NCBI RefSeq assembly: GCF_020184175.1
Contig: NC_065533.1
Coordinates: 50,878,351-50,942,350, forward strand
Origin: Aphis gossypii
Lineage: Eukaryota; Arthropoda; Insecta; Hemiptera; Aphididae
Direction: 5' to 3'
DNA length: 64,000 nt
Below are positions 38,401 to 48,840 of this stretch, in pieces. The notes under the pieces are model-generated. The model searched no databases. It had not been told where the DNA came from and worked only from the letters and a program-made list of their open reading frames with translations. Both the position numbers and the translations under genes were made by a program. How positions within the stretch are numbered: the first letter of the stretch is position 1; every line of letters begins with the position of its first letter.

Positions 38401-41400
38401 CATAGTCCATAGGTGTAGTGTTATTTTTTTAATATTAAATAAATATAATAATTCAAAAATACAAAAAAAGTAAAAGATAAAATATTCATATTATACACAT
38501 TAATACCTACTTTATATTATACCCTATAAATACATATATACACCTAATCAATAGTATCTGAAGACTTGGATAAAATAATAAAACATTTATTAATACAATC
38601 TTATACCGATTCATATTTGCTAATTTATGTCATTAAATTAAGAAAAAAATCTACATCGAGTTTTAGAATGTTTTTTGAAAAGCTTGATTTATTGTATTTA
38701 GATAAAAGGTAAAGCTCACTGTTTACCTTACAATAAAACATTTATTCAAATTTAGGTTTTTTTTTTTAGATTTTCAGTATACTTAAAGACCATACTTCTA
38801 AATATTTAGATTTTTTGCCAATTACGGAGTGGACATTTGAATTTTTTTTAATAAGAATCCGATGAAAATAATTTTAATTGTAAGTGATAATTAAGATAGT
38901 TTAAAAAACATATATTCTGACTCTTCTAAATCAATATTAAAATTACTACCTGTAGTTTATGAGTTATTAAACTATAAGTTAATTGATAAGCATAATACAA
39001 CTTAATAATATTGTTTTACGTAAAATATAAAACGTAGTTTAGGTAAAATACATGTTATATTTAGTCACTAGTTGGCTATTATTTAAATTTATTTATTGAA
39101 AAAAAAAAATAAAAAGATCATCAGTTTTTAAAACCACATAAAAACGTTTGATTTTTGAAATAAGTGATATGTTGTGAGAATAAAACTTACAGTAAATTCT
39201 GTATTACATATTTTCCTAATTCAAAAATTTCAGTTTTAAATTTTTATAAAGCTAAAATGTATTTATTTTTATAAATATACGCGTAGCTTTGTGAAATTTA
39301 TCATTAATTGGTTGTAAAAAAATGTAGAATATTTATTGGATACTTAGTAGCGTATACATAATATGTATTTCTATTCATCTATAGTTCTTGAAAATATTGC
39401 AACAGTTATATTCAAAACGTTGAACAAATGTTTGATAGACATTTTGCAAGACTGTTCCGAATCTGTTTTATTTGATTTTCGACAAAATGATTGTAGCTGC
39501 AGCTACGACGCCGTGAGTTTTCTCGTTTTTTTCTCAATACAAGTGTAATTTTTCCCGCTTGAAACATATTAATAAACATCATACTCGTACAAAAATGTGG
39601 GCAATCGCCATGGGAAATATTGACGACTTTACAATATGCATATATATATTTTTTTTTTAATGCAATAAAAATAAATGTACATAATACCTATGTATACATC
39701 AACATTTAAATTTTCAACGGGACGACGTGCGATATACCAGATTTGTTTTCTCCGATTATTTTACGCGTTACAATATACATTATAATAACATAAATCGCGT
39801 TCCGCTCTCTAGTTCACGGGTTCGGTTACATCGCAGACGCATCACATAATTATGATATGTATATATATATTATATTATGCATCATATATATGTAGGTGTT
39901 ATTGCGTGTATACAAAAATCACAGATAATATGCGCTCTGTATTCTGTGATTTTTATCGAGTGGTGTTCAAATCGTTTATCGTATATATGCGCGAACGATA
40001 AAAAATGCGAGATGTGGACATATATATTGACGATTGAAAAGCAATGCGTATATGTAATAAGTGCATATCATCGGAATGTATTATAACATCGTCGACAATT
40101 CGAGATAGAGTATAATATACCTACGCGTAATATATAAAAACTGAAACGTACACTAACCCAGACAACAATTTCTTAAGTTTGATGTTCTGATAAAGTTATA
40201 TTTTAACTCATCTTGAAATATTTTAAACGTAAACTTAGATCATCGTTTTTAGAATATTCCATGATAATTATTATATCATCAATGATTTGATTACTTTAAG
40301 AGAATGTTACTACAATAACATTAGGTATTTAATTTAATAGTAAGATTTTGAAAATATTTTGAATTAAAAATTATTAAAACATTATAGTTATAAAATTACA
40401 CTAATTTTATAAATGTAATATTATCAATTAAACTTCTACTTGCCTTTCTGATAATGTTCTTTATAAAAAGTTTAAAGAAAATTATGATTTTTATGTTTTA
40501 CCAACATAATATTATCAACATTTGGAAAATTTAACGATTTAAAATTTGTATGAATGTTATTGTTGGAATATATTTAATCATATTAAAACAAATTATTTTA
40601 TAAGTACCTACTTCTTGAAAGCTATGATTATTATGTAATATGTATATACAAATAATAGGGTATACGTAAACTGCACCCAAATTACCTTTTTTATGTAAAC
40701 AGCGACTTATGCTTTAGGTACCCCGTTTGCAATATAGAAAACTTTTAACTTATTAAACTCTCTATATATGATGGTGTAATTTTCCAATTATACCTCATAA
40801 ATTTAATTTTTGTCAAAAACAATAGTAGGTATTTATGAAAATAACAATACGTTATTAAATAACATTATTGCAGTATACGACAACTGATTTTTAATTATTA
40901 CTTAGGTATCACTAAATCCGCCATTCGGCATAGGTCTGCTAGAACCTATTGTATCCATATAAACCAATGAAGTCAACACGATTGCCATGTCACAGCTCAA
41001 TAATTGCAATAAGTGCTTGAAAGTAATTTAAAATTTAAAATTAATATCCACCTGAAATATGGACTCAAGCATCTGCAGCAGAGCCAACTTTAACCATTAA
41101 CGTATACGAGTTATTCATTCTCACCTTAACTCTTGCTTTTATACAATTCGTCTAAATATTTTCATGTTTCTAGAAAGTTAAAAGATATTCAAATAGAAAA
41201 GGTACACTACACTAAATAGTATAAAATACAAATGAACCCTTAAAATATCAAAATTTTAAAACCAAACAAAACGCGAAAAATTACGAAATGTAATTAATAA
41301 ATATAATAGTAACCTAACTCTTATTGATGAATATCGAATATGCATCAACAATGTGTGAATATTTGTCTTAATATTGTAATTTTTAAAATTATAGCTATTC

Positions 41401-41999
41401 ATTTTAAATTTTACTCGGGTGCAGTTTACATGAGTGATTTTGTGTTTACTTGTACTTTGGGGGTACCTAGTTAACAATCACCGATTTGTTTAACATTTGT
41501 TTAACAAAAGGCGATAACATTATCTTTATATTGTAACCGTACTCCGTAGTTTAAGTTGCCATTTCCCTGCACCCCTCTGGCTCCCTAAACCCTATTATAG
41601 CCTCTTCTATAATCCCAATGAGACATTGAGACATAAGTAGTGACTATACTGTCAACCGCAATGTACCTAGCGGAGGTAGAGGAAGTCGACTAAAGTTGTA
41701 GAGTAGGTGTTTTTATTTTTTACGGCTATAATTATTTTTTTTCCTAACTATTGACTGATCTGTGTTAGATAACGACTCTACCAAAACCAAAAGTACCTAA
41801 CTAACATAGTAACATTACTAAAAATTGCGGTAACTTAATATAGTAATTAAATAATAATAATAATAATTTTTAAAGTCATTAATAATAAATAAAATAAAAA
41901 CTTCAATAGTTAATGCTAGTGGAAATAATAACGTAATTTTTTTTTATAAAATATCACCATCTAATATTATCTAAAAATAACAATATAATAATATCATGT
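35421..41999. other. noncoding A+T-rich stretch, no gene seen
   Basis: No supported exon. A TATAAAAG word occurs at 36495-36502 without an initiator at a good distance. An (AT)n tract lies at 37627-37644. GTAGCTGCAGCTAC, a perfect 14-bp palindrome, lies at 39493-39506. The stretch at about 40141-40640 has a patchy, repeat-like texture but no ends that I could pair. Confidence 0.55.
37627..37644. repeat. (TA)n tract
   Basis: Nine TA units. Confidence 0.85.
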
Positions 42000-42534
42000 T
42001 ATATAACAGCGACCGTCGGTCGTCAGCATTCAATAACATAACAATGAACAACGCAAGTAGGTATGCGACGACTACACCACTGTCACCAAACGGCGCAGTA
42101 ATATTTATGGTCATCTAGGTTTTCTTATCGTGGCCCAGTTGCCTAGACCGTTTATAAATACCGACCATGAAAATAACATAATAATTAATAGTCAATACCA
42201 AAACAATATTCAAAGTTATTATTAACCTGCAGATCCCGGCGTTCCCGCATGGCGCATGGCAACGATTATACTGATGATATATATATTATTATATAATAAG
42301 TACTATCATAATATTATTATCATTGGTAAATGGTAATCGTCATATTATTTCGATTTTCGGCCACGAGGCTACGACATCACGGAGTAGCCGAGTACGTTAT
42401 TACTTATTGTCGGACTGTCGGTATTATTTTTTTTTTATAGTCGTAACTCGTAGATCGTAGTACATTATACGTTGGTTACATTATACACCGTCTTAAGTAA
42501 TTTTTCAATCGCCATCCATTGTTATCGGTAATTC
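42000..42534 (+). promoter_or_regulatory. probable promoter of the transposase/DUF4806 gene pair
   Basis: A G+C-richer segment with CGACCG-T-CGGTCG at about 42010-42022 and several TCGG words precedes an arthropod initiator, TCAGT, at 42533-42537. No TATA box lies 30 bp upstream of it. It is the only promoter-like sequence between the upstream A+T-rich desert and the transposase gene, and it is followed by an exon-like piece with a consensus donor. Confidence 0.4.
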
Positions 42535-42598
42535 AGTGTTTTTAATTTTGTGTTTAAGTCTTACAAACATTAGCTACAATTCAAAAAAAGCAAACTTG
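42535..42598 (+). other. probable untranslated first exon
   Basis: It runs from the initiator A to a consensus donor, CTTG|GTAAGT. It contains no ATG, so it would serve as a 5' leader. Splicing to the acceptor TTTTAG at 43761-43765 would remove an 1167-bp intron (42599-43765) and place eight leader bases before the transposase ATG. The acceptor at 46041-46043, next to the second gene's ATG, is an alternative partner. Splicing is inferred from consensus sites only. Confidence 0.4.
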
Positions 42599-43765
42599 GT
42601 AAGTAAAAAGTACTATAAATATTTAGCAAATACAACTAATACAATAATTATTGTAATAATAACAATATATGTCTATACAGTAAATATGACTGACTATATT
42701 ATACATTTGTATGGAAAATAATATAGTCTTATTTTTTTACGTCTGTTGCTTATAATGTAAGTACTAAATATACAATACACTAATATCTATTTTGCGGGCT
42801 ATTTTGTTATAATTAATTAGATAACTTAAATTAGGTACCTATACACTTAAATATTAGTTTAATGTTAATAATAATTTATTTAATTGTTAATTAATTAAGG
42901 TAGGTATATTATTTTTGATAATATAATGCACATATAAATATATAATATTATAGGTATATTATAACAATAACTTAATGATAATAATTTTGACAGAAAATAT
43001 TACATAATATGGAAAAAGAATTAATTAATTCAGTATAAAAGGAATCTATTTATTTTCATAAGTTATTATTTACATGCCTTTAATGTTTTAATCATGTTTT
43101 TATCAAATAAATAATAACAAGATATACCTAGGCATTTTATCATCAAATTTCCTAATAATATTATATTTTGTTTCCAAATTATATCTTACTATTAAAAAAA
43201 ATAAAAATAATTAGGTTCATTATCAGACCATTAAAATTAAATGTTATGAGTTTTAAGTTTATTATTTATTAAATATTTATAATAAAATCAGTTAAAAACG
43301 AGGTTAAAAATGATAGGTAGACAATAATATTTTTGAGGGTATGATATATATGTATAGATTTGTCTAAATATTTTCTCAATACAATTTAAACATCAATTAC
43401 CTACATATTTACAATTTTTATTTTTATTTTGAGTCAAATAATAATAATAATAACATAAAATCAATACCTATATAATATGTAATACCCTTAAACATATTAT
43501 CCTCTATACATTTTTTAATAGGTGATTTTAATCTTAAGATAACTCAAAAACAAAAAGAAATGATTCTATGTAAATGCATTTTTTCTAAAATTGCACGAGG
43601 GCTAGGGTGAGAAAACAAACAGCGCACTGACATCATCTTGAAATAAAAATTTATAGTTTACCTACTACTTATACAACACATTCAATTATTTCATGTATCA
43701 TAGTAAATATTAAAAAAATATTTTCTCCATGTGACAAAACTTTTTTGATATTATTAATATTTTAG
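42599..43765 (+). other. probable 5' leader intron
   Basis: Starts GTAAGT and ends in a T-rich tract with TTTTAG. It is A+T-rich without any coding frame of note. Intron status is inferred. Confidence 0.35.
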
Positions 43766-43773
43766 CTATCAAT

Positions 43774-45870
43774 ATGATAAAAAGTCAACGAACTAAAAGA
43801 CGTAAAATCAGGAATGATCTTGCAACATTTAACGTTTCTGAAATTAATCCTCGTATAGAGTTGATTACCACTGATGATGATTTGATAACCAATAAAGAAC
43901 CATTACTGTGTCAATCTTTTCAAAATGATGATGAATTAGTTTTAAGAACAGAAGTAGAGCCAGTTGTATCAAATTATTTGTCTTCGCCAATATTTGTACA
44001 TCCTACATTGACTAAAAGCGTTGATCAATCTGAATCAGAAAAAATTAAAGACTTTATTGCCTCTTGGGCTATTCAATATAAAATTTCTCATAATGCACTC
44101 AGTGGACTTCTATCTGGTTTAAAAAAACATGAATGTTTCCAAAGCCTTCCTCTTGATGCAAGAACTGTCTTATGTACCCCAAGTCAAATTTTAAAACCTA
44201 TTAAAATTCTGAAACCTGGTATTTATCACCATTTTGGTTTGGCCTTTGGTATAAAAAAAAATGCTCCACCAAATTTAACAGAGCTGAAAATTGCTGTTGG
44301 AATTGATGGTTTACCATTAAGTAAAAGCAGTGGAAATCAGTTTTGGCCAATATTGGCATATATTATTTCAGAATTTTCTACCAAAAAAGTATTTCCAATA
44401 GGGATTTATTATGGCCAAAGTAAACCAGAAGACAGCAATGAATTTCTTTCTGAATTTGTTGCAGAAGCTGATGATCTAATAACAAATGGAATTATCATAA
44501 ATGATGTTACCATAAAAATATCTTTAAGTTTCATTTGTTGTGATTCGCCTGCAAGAGCATTTGTTTTACGTGTTAAAACCCATTCGGGATTTCATTCTTG
44601 TACCCGTTGCTTCATTGACGGCGATTATCAAAAAAATAGAGTTTGTTTTCCATACTCTAACAAAACATATACATTAAGGGATCATCATTCATATATAAAT
44701 ATGGTAGATGATGATTATCATACATCGGAATCTCTATCAGTATTAACTCATCTAAATAATTTTGATTTAGTAAAATCATTCCCCCTCGACTATATGCATT
44801 TAGTTTGTTTGGGGGTAATGAAAAAGTTATTGTTGCTTTGGAAATCTGGGCCTTTAAAAATCCGGTTACCCTCAAGAGATATTAAAGATCTGTCAAAATC
44901 GTTGTTGGCATTAAATACTGACATTTCATCAGATTTTGTTAGAAAGAGTAGAAGTCTCTTTGAAGTTGGACGCTGGAAAGCTGTTGAGCTAAGATTTTTT
45001 TTAATATATTCAGGACCAGTTGTTTTGAAAGGTAAATTAAATAATGAATGTTATTCTCATTTTATGTCCTTAAGTATTGCTATGATTATACTACTTAGTC
45101 CTAATCACAAATCACTGGTTAATTATGCAAGACATCTACTGGATTACTTTGTGAAACAATTTCAAAATTTATATGGTGAATACCTTGTATCACATAATGT
45201 CCATACTTTATTACATCTATGTGATGATTATGATCAATTCGGACCACTTGATCAATGTAGTGCATTCATTTTTGAAAATTATATGAAAGAATTGAAATCT
45301 TTTATAAGAAAACCTGAAAAGCCATTGGAACAAGTCATCAAAAGATATTCTGAAATAAACTCAATCAAAATTAATACTTCCAAAAGTATACAATTAGATG
45401 AAAAACCTATTCTTAAAAGACCTCATTCAAATGGGCCACTTATGGATAATATATTTGGAGTTCAGTTTCACAGTTTATTTTTTATTAATATACATATTGT
45501 TATTAAAAAAGAAAAAGAATCTGATAGTTTTATTTTAACAAAAAACGGAGAAATTGTTAAATGTGTTAATATTATAAAAATGAATAACAATAATGTTTTA
45601 ATAATTGGAAGAAAGTTTTGTCATTCAACACCGTTTTTCATTGAACCAATAAATTCAATCATGCTAGATATGTACTATGTGAATAATTTATCTGAAACTT
45701 TAAATTATTGGAGCATCACAGATATAAAAAGTAAAATGATGATTTTCAATCATAATAAAAAAATGTTAGCTGTGTCAATAATACATACAAGAGAACAAAT
45801 TGAGTCATTAGGTATAATTATTTTTACAAATTGTACGTTATTTTATTTTACTTTCATGACAGATGTATAG
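43774..45870 (+). CDS. CACTA-like DDE transposase-domain protein
   Basis: An uninterrupted 698-codon frame, by far the longest complex frame in the window. The N-terminal 85 residues are basic then acidic. SHNALSGLLSGL (about 105-116) and LPLDART begin the conserved part. The transposase core has IDGLPLSKSSGNQFWPIL (Asp178), then ICCDSPARAF (Asp257) followed by a CTRC pair (Cys276, Cys279), then FPLDYMHLVCLGVMKKLL (Asp339). A DUF4218-like segment follows: HNVHTLLHL, FGPLDQCSAFIFENYM (Glu501) and a RKPEKPL stretch. These motifs are those of CACTA-like transposases of plants, fungi and animals. Asp178, Asp257 and a later acid such as Glu501 are candidate catalytic residues, not proven. It would act in the nucleus on transposon ends. 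No stop or frameshift is seen. A splice acceptor lies just before the ATG. The second gene follows 173 bp downstream. The last 150 residues are not recognised. It could be a live transposon gene or a domesticated copy. Confidence 0.85.
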   Translation: MIKSQRTKRRKIRNDLATFNVSEINPRIELITTDDDLITNKEPLLCQSFQNDDELVLRTEVEPVVSNYLSSPIFVHPTLTKSVDQSESEKIKDFIASWAIQYKISHNALSGLLSGLKKHECFQSLPLDARTVLCTPSQILKPIKILKPGIYHHFGLAFGIKKNAPPNLTELKIAVGIDGLPLSKSSGNQFWPILAYIISEFSTKKVFPIGIYYGQSKPEDSNEFLSEFVAEADDLITNGIIINDVTIKISLSFICCDSPARAFVLRVKTHSGFHSCTRCFIDGDYQKNRVCFPYSNKTYTLRDHHSYINMVDDDYHTSESLSVLTHLNNFDLVKSFPLDYMHLVCLGVMKKLLLLWKSGPLKIRLPSRDIKDLSKSLLALNTDISSDFVRKSRSLFEVGRWKAVELRFFLIYSGPVVLKGKLNNECYSHFMSLSIAMIILLSPNHKSLVNYARHLLDYFVKQFQNLYGEYLVSHNVHTLLHLCDDYDQFGPLDQCSAFIFENYMKELKSFIRKPEKPLEQVIKRYSEINSIKINTSKSIQLDEKPILKRPHSNGPLMDNIFGVQFHSLFFINIHIVIKKEKESDSFILTKNGEIVKCVNIIKMNNNNVLIIGRKFCHSTPFFIEPINSIMLDMYYVNNLSETLNYWSITDIKSKMMIFNHNKKMLAVSIIHTREQIESLGIIIFTNCTLFYFTFMTDV

Positions 45871-46043
45871 CAGATAAATCATTAACATACTGATTTTATC
45901 ATGGAATATTAATAATTATTTTATTTTAAAATCAAAAATACTTAACAATTTAACATTTTAGTCATTTTTAATATTTAAACATTAATTAATACAATAATTT
46001 ATTGTTCTTCCATTTCATCTCTTAGTTAATTTTTGATTTATAG

Positions 46044-48802
46044 ATGGCTCGATGGGAAGTCGTTCTTTTCTATAAAGACGATAGTATAGAAGCAGTGCCT
46101 GATAATTGGGTCAAAAAAGGATTTTGTGCTTGGCCAAAATCAACAAAAAATGTAAAAATATTAATTAAAAACCGATGTAAGCCAAATAAGATGGATTTTA
46201 CATACTATCCAGCACGCATATTAGGAACTAAAAACTATGGTAACTATTGTGAAATACATAAAATGTATGATATTATTTTTAACTAACTTGATTTGTATTA
46301 TAGCAACATTAGCTGAAGCCCAAGCCAAACTACCAAGGGCAGCTTTTAATTCTGATTTATCTACAGAAGATGAAGTCATAATAAAAAATAAAAAATTAAG
46401 CTCTGGTGGATTAAAAAACACTAAAAATAATGCTCCTCCTCTATACAAAGATGTCTGTTCTAGAAGTTAGTTTTTAAAATACTTACAGATTTGTTTTTTA
46501 TTCAATTTTCATTTGAATGCAATCTGTTTTAATATTCTACATCTATTATAATGTTGTATTAAATAAAATATTTAGTAACAATTATTGTTGTTTCAGATTC
46601 TACAATGATTCAATCAAATAATAGTGCAATATTTTCAAGTAAAAATGGTGATAGACTTTTTGAAGTAGACCAAGAAAATACTTATCTTGAATCATTGGCT
46701 GTTAAAGATCACGATGGGTCAATAAGTGATGTCCAGGATGATTCAGATAATGACCCAAACTGGGAAATTAATTGCTTAAACTATAAAGGTATAATTAACT
46801 GTACTTGAAATAGTTATAACTAAAATTATAAAAATCTAAATTATATGTTTTCATAATAAAATGCAATTTTAAATAAACGCATTGAATTTTAGTTAATTTT
46901 GAAATTTTAATAATTTGTTATGCATATATTTTAAAGTTAGCGATGATGATTCATCTTCAAAAAGAAGTATTATTCAACCCGAAACAAATGCTGTATTATT
47001 TTCACCTAACACACAGATCTGGAAAGTTGATGCATTGAATGAAAAACAACAAACTGAATTTGAACTTAATAATAAAAATCTGTTTAATTCACCTGGAAGA
47101 AAATGGAATATTTCTAGTGTTGATAATGAAACTAATGAAAGAGTACAATTGGCAAATGTGACAAGAACCTTAGTTTTAGAAGAAAGTAGTAAAATTTTGA
47201 ATAAAGGTGAGTATTATTATACTTAAAATTTAATGTATTATTATAGTAAAGCAAAAATAATAAAAATAATATACTGTACTATTTTTGTTGTAGAATCAAC
47301 TTCAGATGTAAGTTCGTCAAAGTCAACAAATCCGTCATTTAATGTTAATGATAATAATGCGTTCATGACTTCTCATGGTAAAGTAAAATTAAAATAAATA
47401 AATATAATATGCTTATTATTATTCAGAATATTGCTTATAAATTAATTATATCTTACTATAAACTTAAATAAAGACATAAATATATTATATTATATAAGAT
47501 ATAGATGATAATTATTTTTGTACAATTGGCATAACACAATAACAGCAATACATTATTCTTGTATGGATGTAATGTATTATGTGGTAGTCACTATATTAGA
47601 AAAAAAAACATCTCTAAAAATAATCTAACCAACTATATATTATTGTATGATTCATGTATTACTTTGTTTTTATTTTTAGATTTTCAAAAATTTGTATTTA
47701 CTTCTTTAACACATTTTAAGTACGATATAAGTGCTATGATGCATATTGTTAAAGACACAAATGAAAAGATTCAAGCACTCATATCTAAATCAAATGAAAA
47801 TAATTATGTATCAACAGCTAATCCAAAACTAAGTTGTTTAGATATGAATACTTTTCCTATAACTACTGAAGACCAACTTATGGATATTGAAAAAAAGATA
47901 GATGATATCCATTTTAAAAATGAATTGGTAAAACTTATTTTATTATTATTATTTATATATATAATTTATCCATTACTTCTATGGCTGACTTGTATATTCA
48001 CATATTAACTTAAATTTTTTAATATTTAATTTACTTATTTTAGGTATGCAAGTTATCCTTATTAATAGATAATAACAATCTAAACACAAGTGTGAGGAGA
48101 ATAATTTCTCGTTTGTGTGATGATAAATTGCTTTTAAGCTACTCTTTAACAGGATTCAAACATAATAAGACATTTAAAAATCTGAACATTTATCGTGTAC
48201 TCATAGGTAAGGATATTATACATCTGTACTTGTATTATAGTTACAACTCTCCTTTCCTTACATACCTTAATTTGTATCATATCCCTACGTAATTAATAAA
48301 ATTAAAATAAACGTCACAAATTTAATAAGTGCAATGCCATAAATATAATTTTTTTAAGAGACAACCATTAAGAATATTTCTTATACTTAAATTAAAAAAT
48401 GTTTACCATTAAAACAAATGTTTCATAATTTTATTTTTCTAAATACAAATTTATATCAAATTTACCATTTGATATTATTGTTATTTAATTAAGTTTATCA
48501 ATAGTATTCAATAAGTATGTTCAACAAAGTAAATCACCATATTAATTATTAATTAAATATGCATTAACTCAAAAACTGTTCTTTCCTGATGAATGTTAGA
48601 TTCTCTTACATTTATTAGTATTTTCTGGTAAATAATGTATAATTAATTGTTTGTTTAAGATGCTGTGAGAATGAACATACAATATGCAAAAGTTCCAGAT
48701 CAAAGAATTGATGCCCCGCTACGAGTTTGGTTGGATCATTCCAAATTTAGAATTAAAGATAAAGAAGAGAAAAATAATAAGACATCAAATAACTGTTCTT
48801 AA
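46044..48802 (+). CDS. DUF4806-domain protein, eight exons, 485 residues
   Basis: Assembled by splice sites and frame: exons 46044-46239, 46304-46465, 46597-46788, 46937-47206, 47294-47377, 47680-47927, 48044-48206 and 48660-48802. All seven introns are GT-AG, 64-453 bp, phases 1,1,1,1,1,0,1, and the frame stays open to TAA. Residues 1-65 (MARWEVVLFY, VPDNWVKKGFCAWP, YPARILGTKNY) form the N-terminal block often seen with DUF4806 in insects. Residues 66-300 are acidic, Ser/Asn-rich and probably disordered. About 316-336 may form a short helix or coiled coil. Residues 360-470 (FPITTEDQL, SVRRIISRLCDD, TFKNLNIYRVLI, APLRVWLDHSKF) match a DUF4806 domain. Its molecular function is unknown to me; binding DNA or the transposase is a guess. 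A TAG directly before the ATG is either an in-frame stop or a splice acceptor. No decay is visible. Confidence 0.8.
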
Positions 48803-48812
48803 ATTGTTGTTT

Positions 48813-48840
48813 AATAAATAAATGTTATTACTTTAATAAA
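48813..48840 (+). terminator. polyadenylation signals for the DUF4806 gene
   Basis: Three AATAAA hexamers at 48813-48818, 48817-48822 and 48835-48840, beginning 11 bp after the stop codon. Cleavage would be expected near 48850-48870. No similarly placed AATAAA follows the transposase stop at 45870, which favours a shared 3' end or readthrough transcript. Confidence 0.6.

Noticed and set aside
40141..40640. A+T-rich segment with repeat-like texture and words such as CTGATAATGTTC
   Set aside because: No terminal repeats, duplications or second copy within the window could be demonstrated.
42536..42721. Short frame spanning the proposed leader exon and intron start
   Set aside because: It begins at GTG, runs through the consensus donor into A+T-rich intron sequence and has no domain.
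44657..44875. Minus-strand frame inside the transposase gene
   Set aside because: A shadow of the plus-strand coding sequence.
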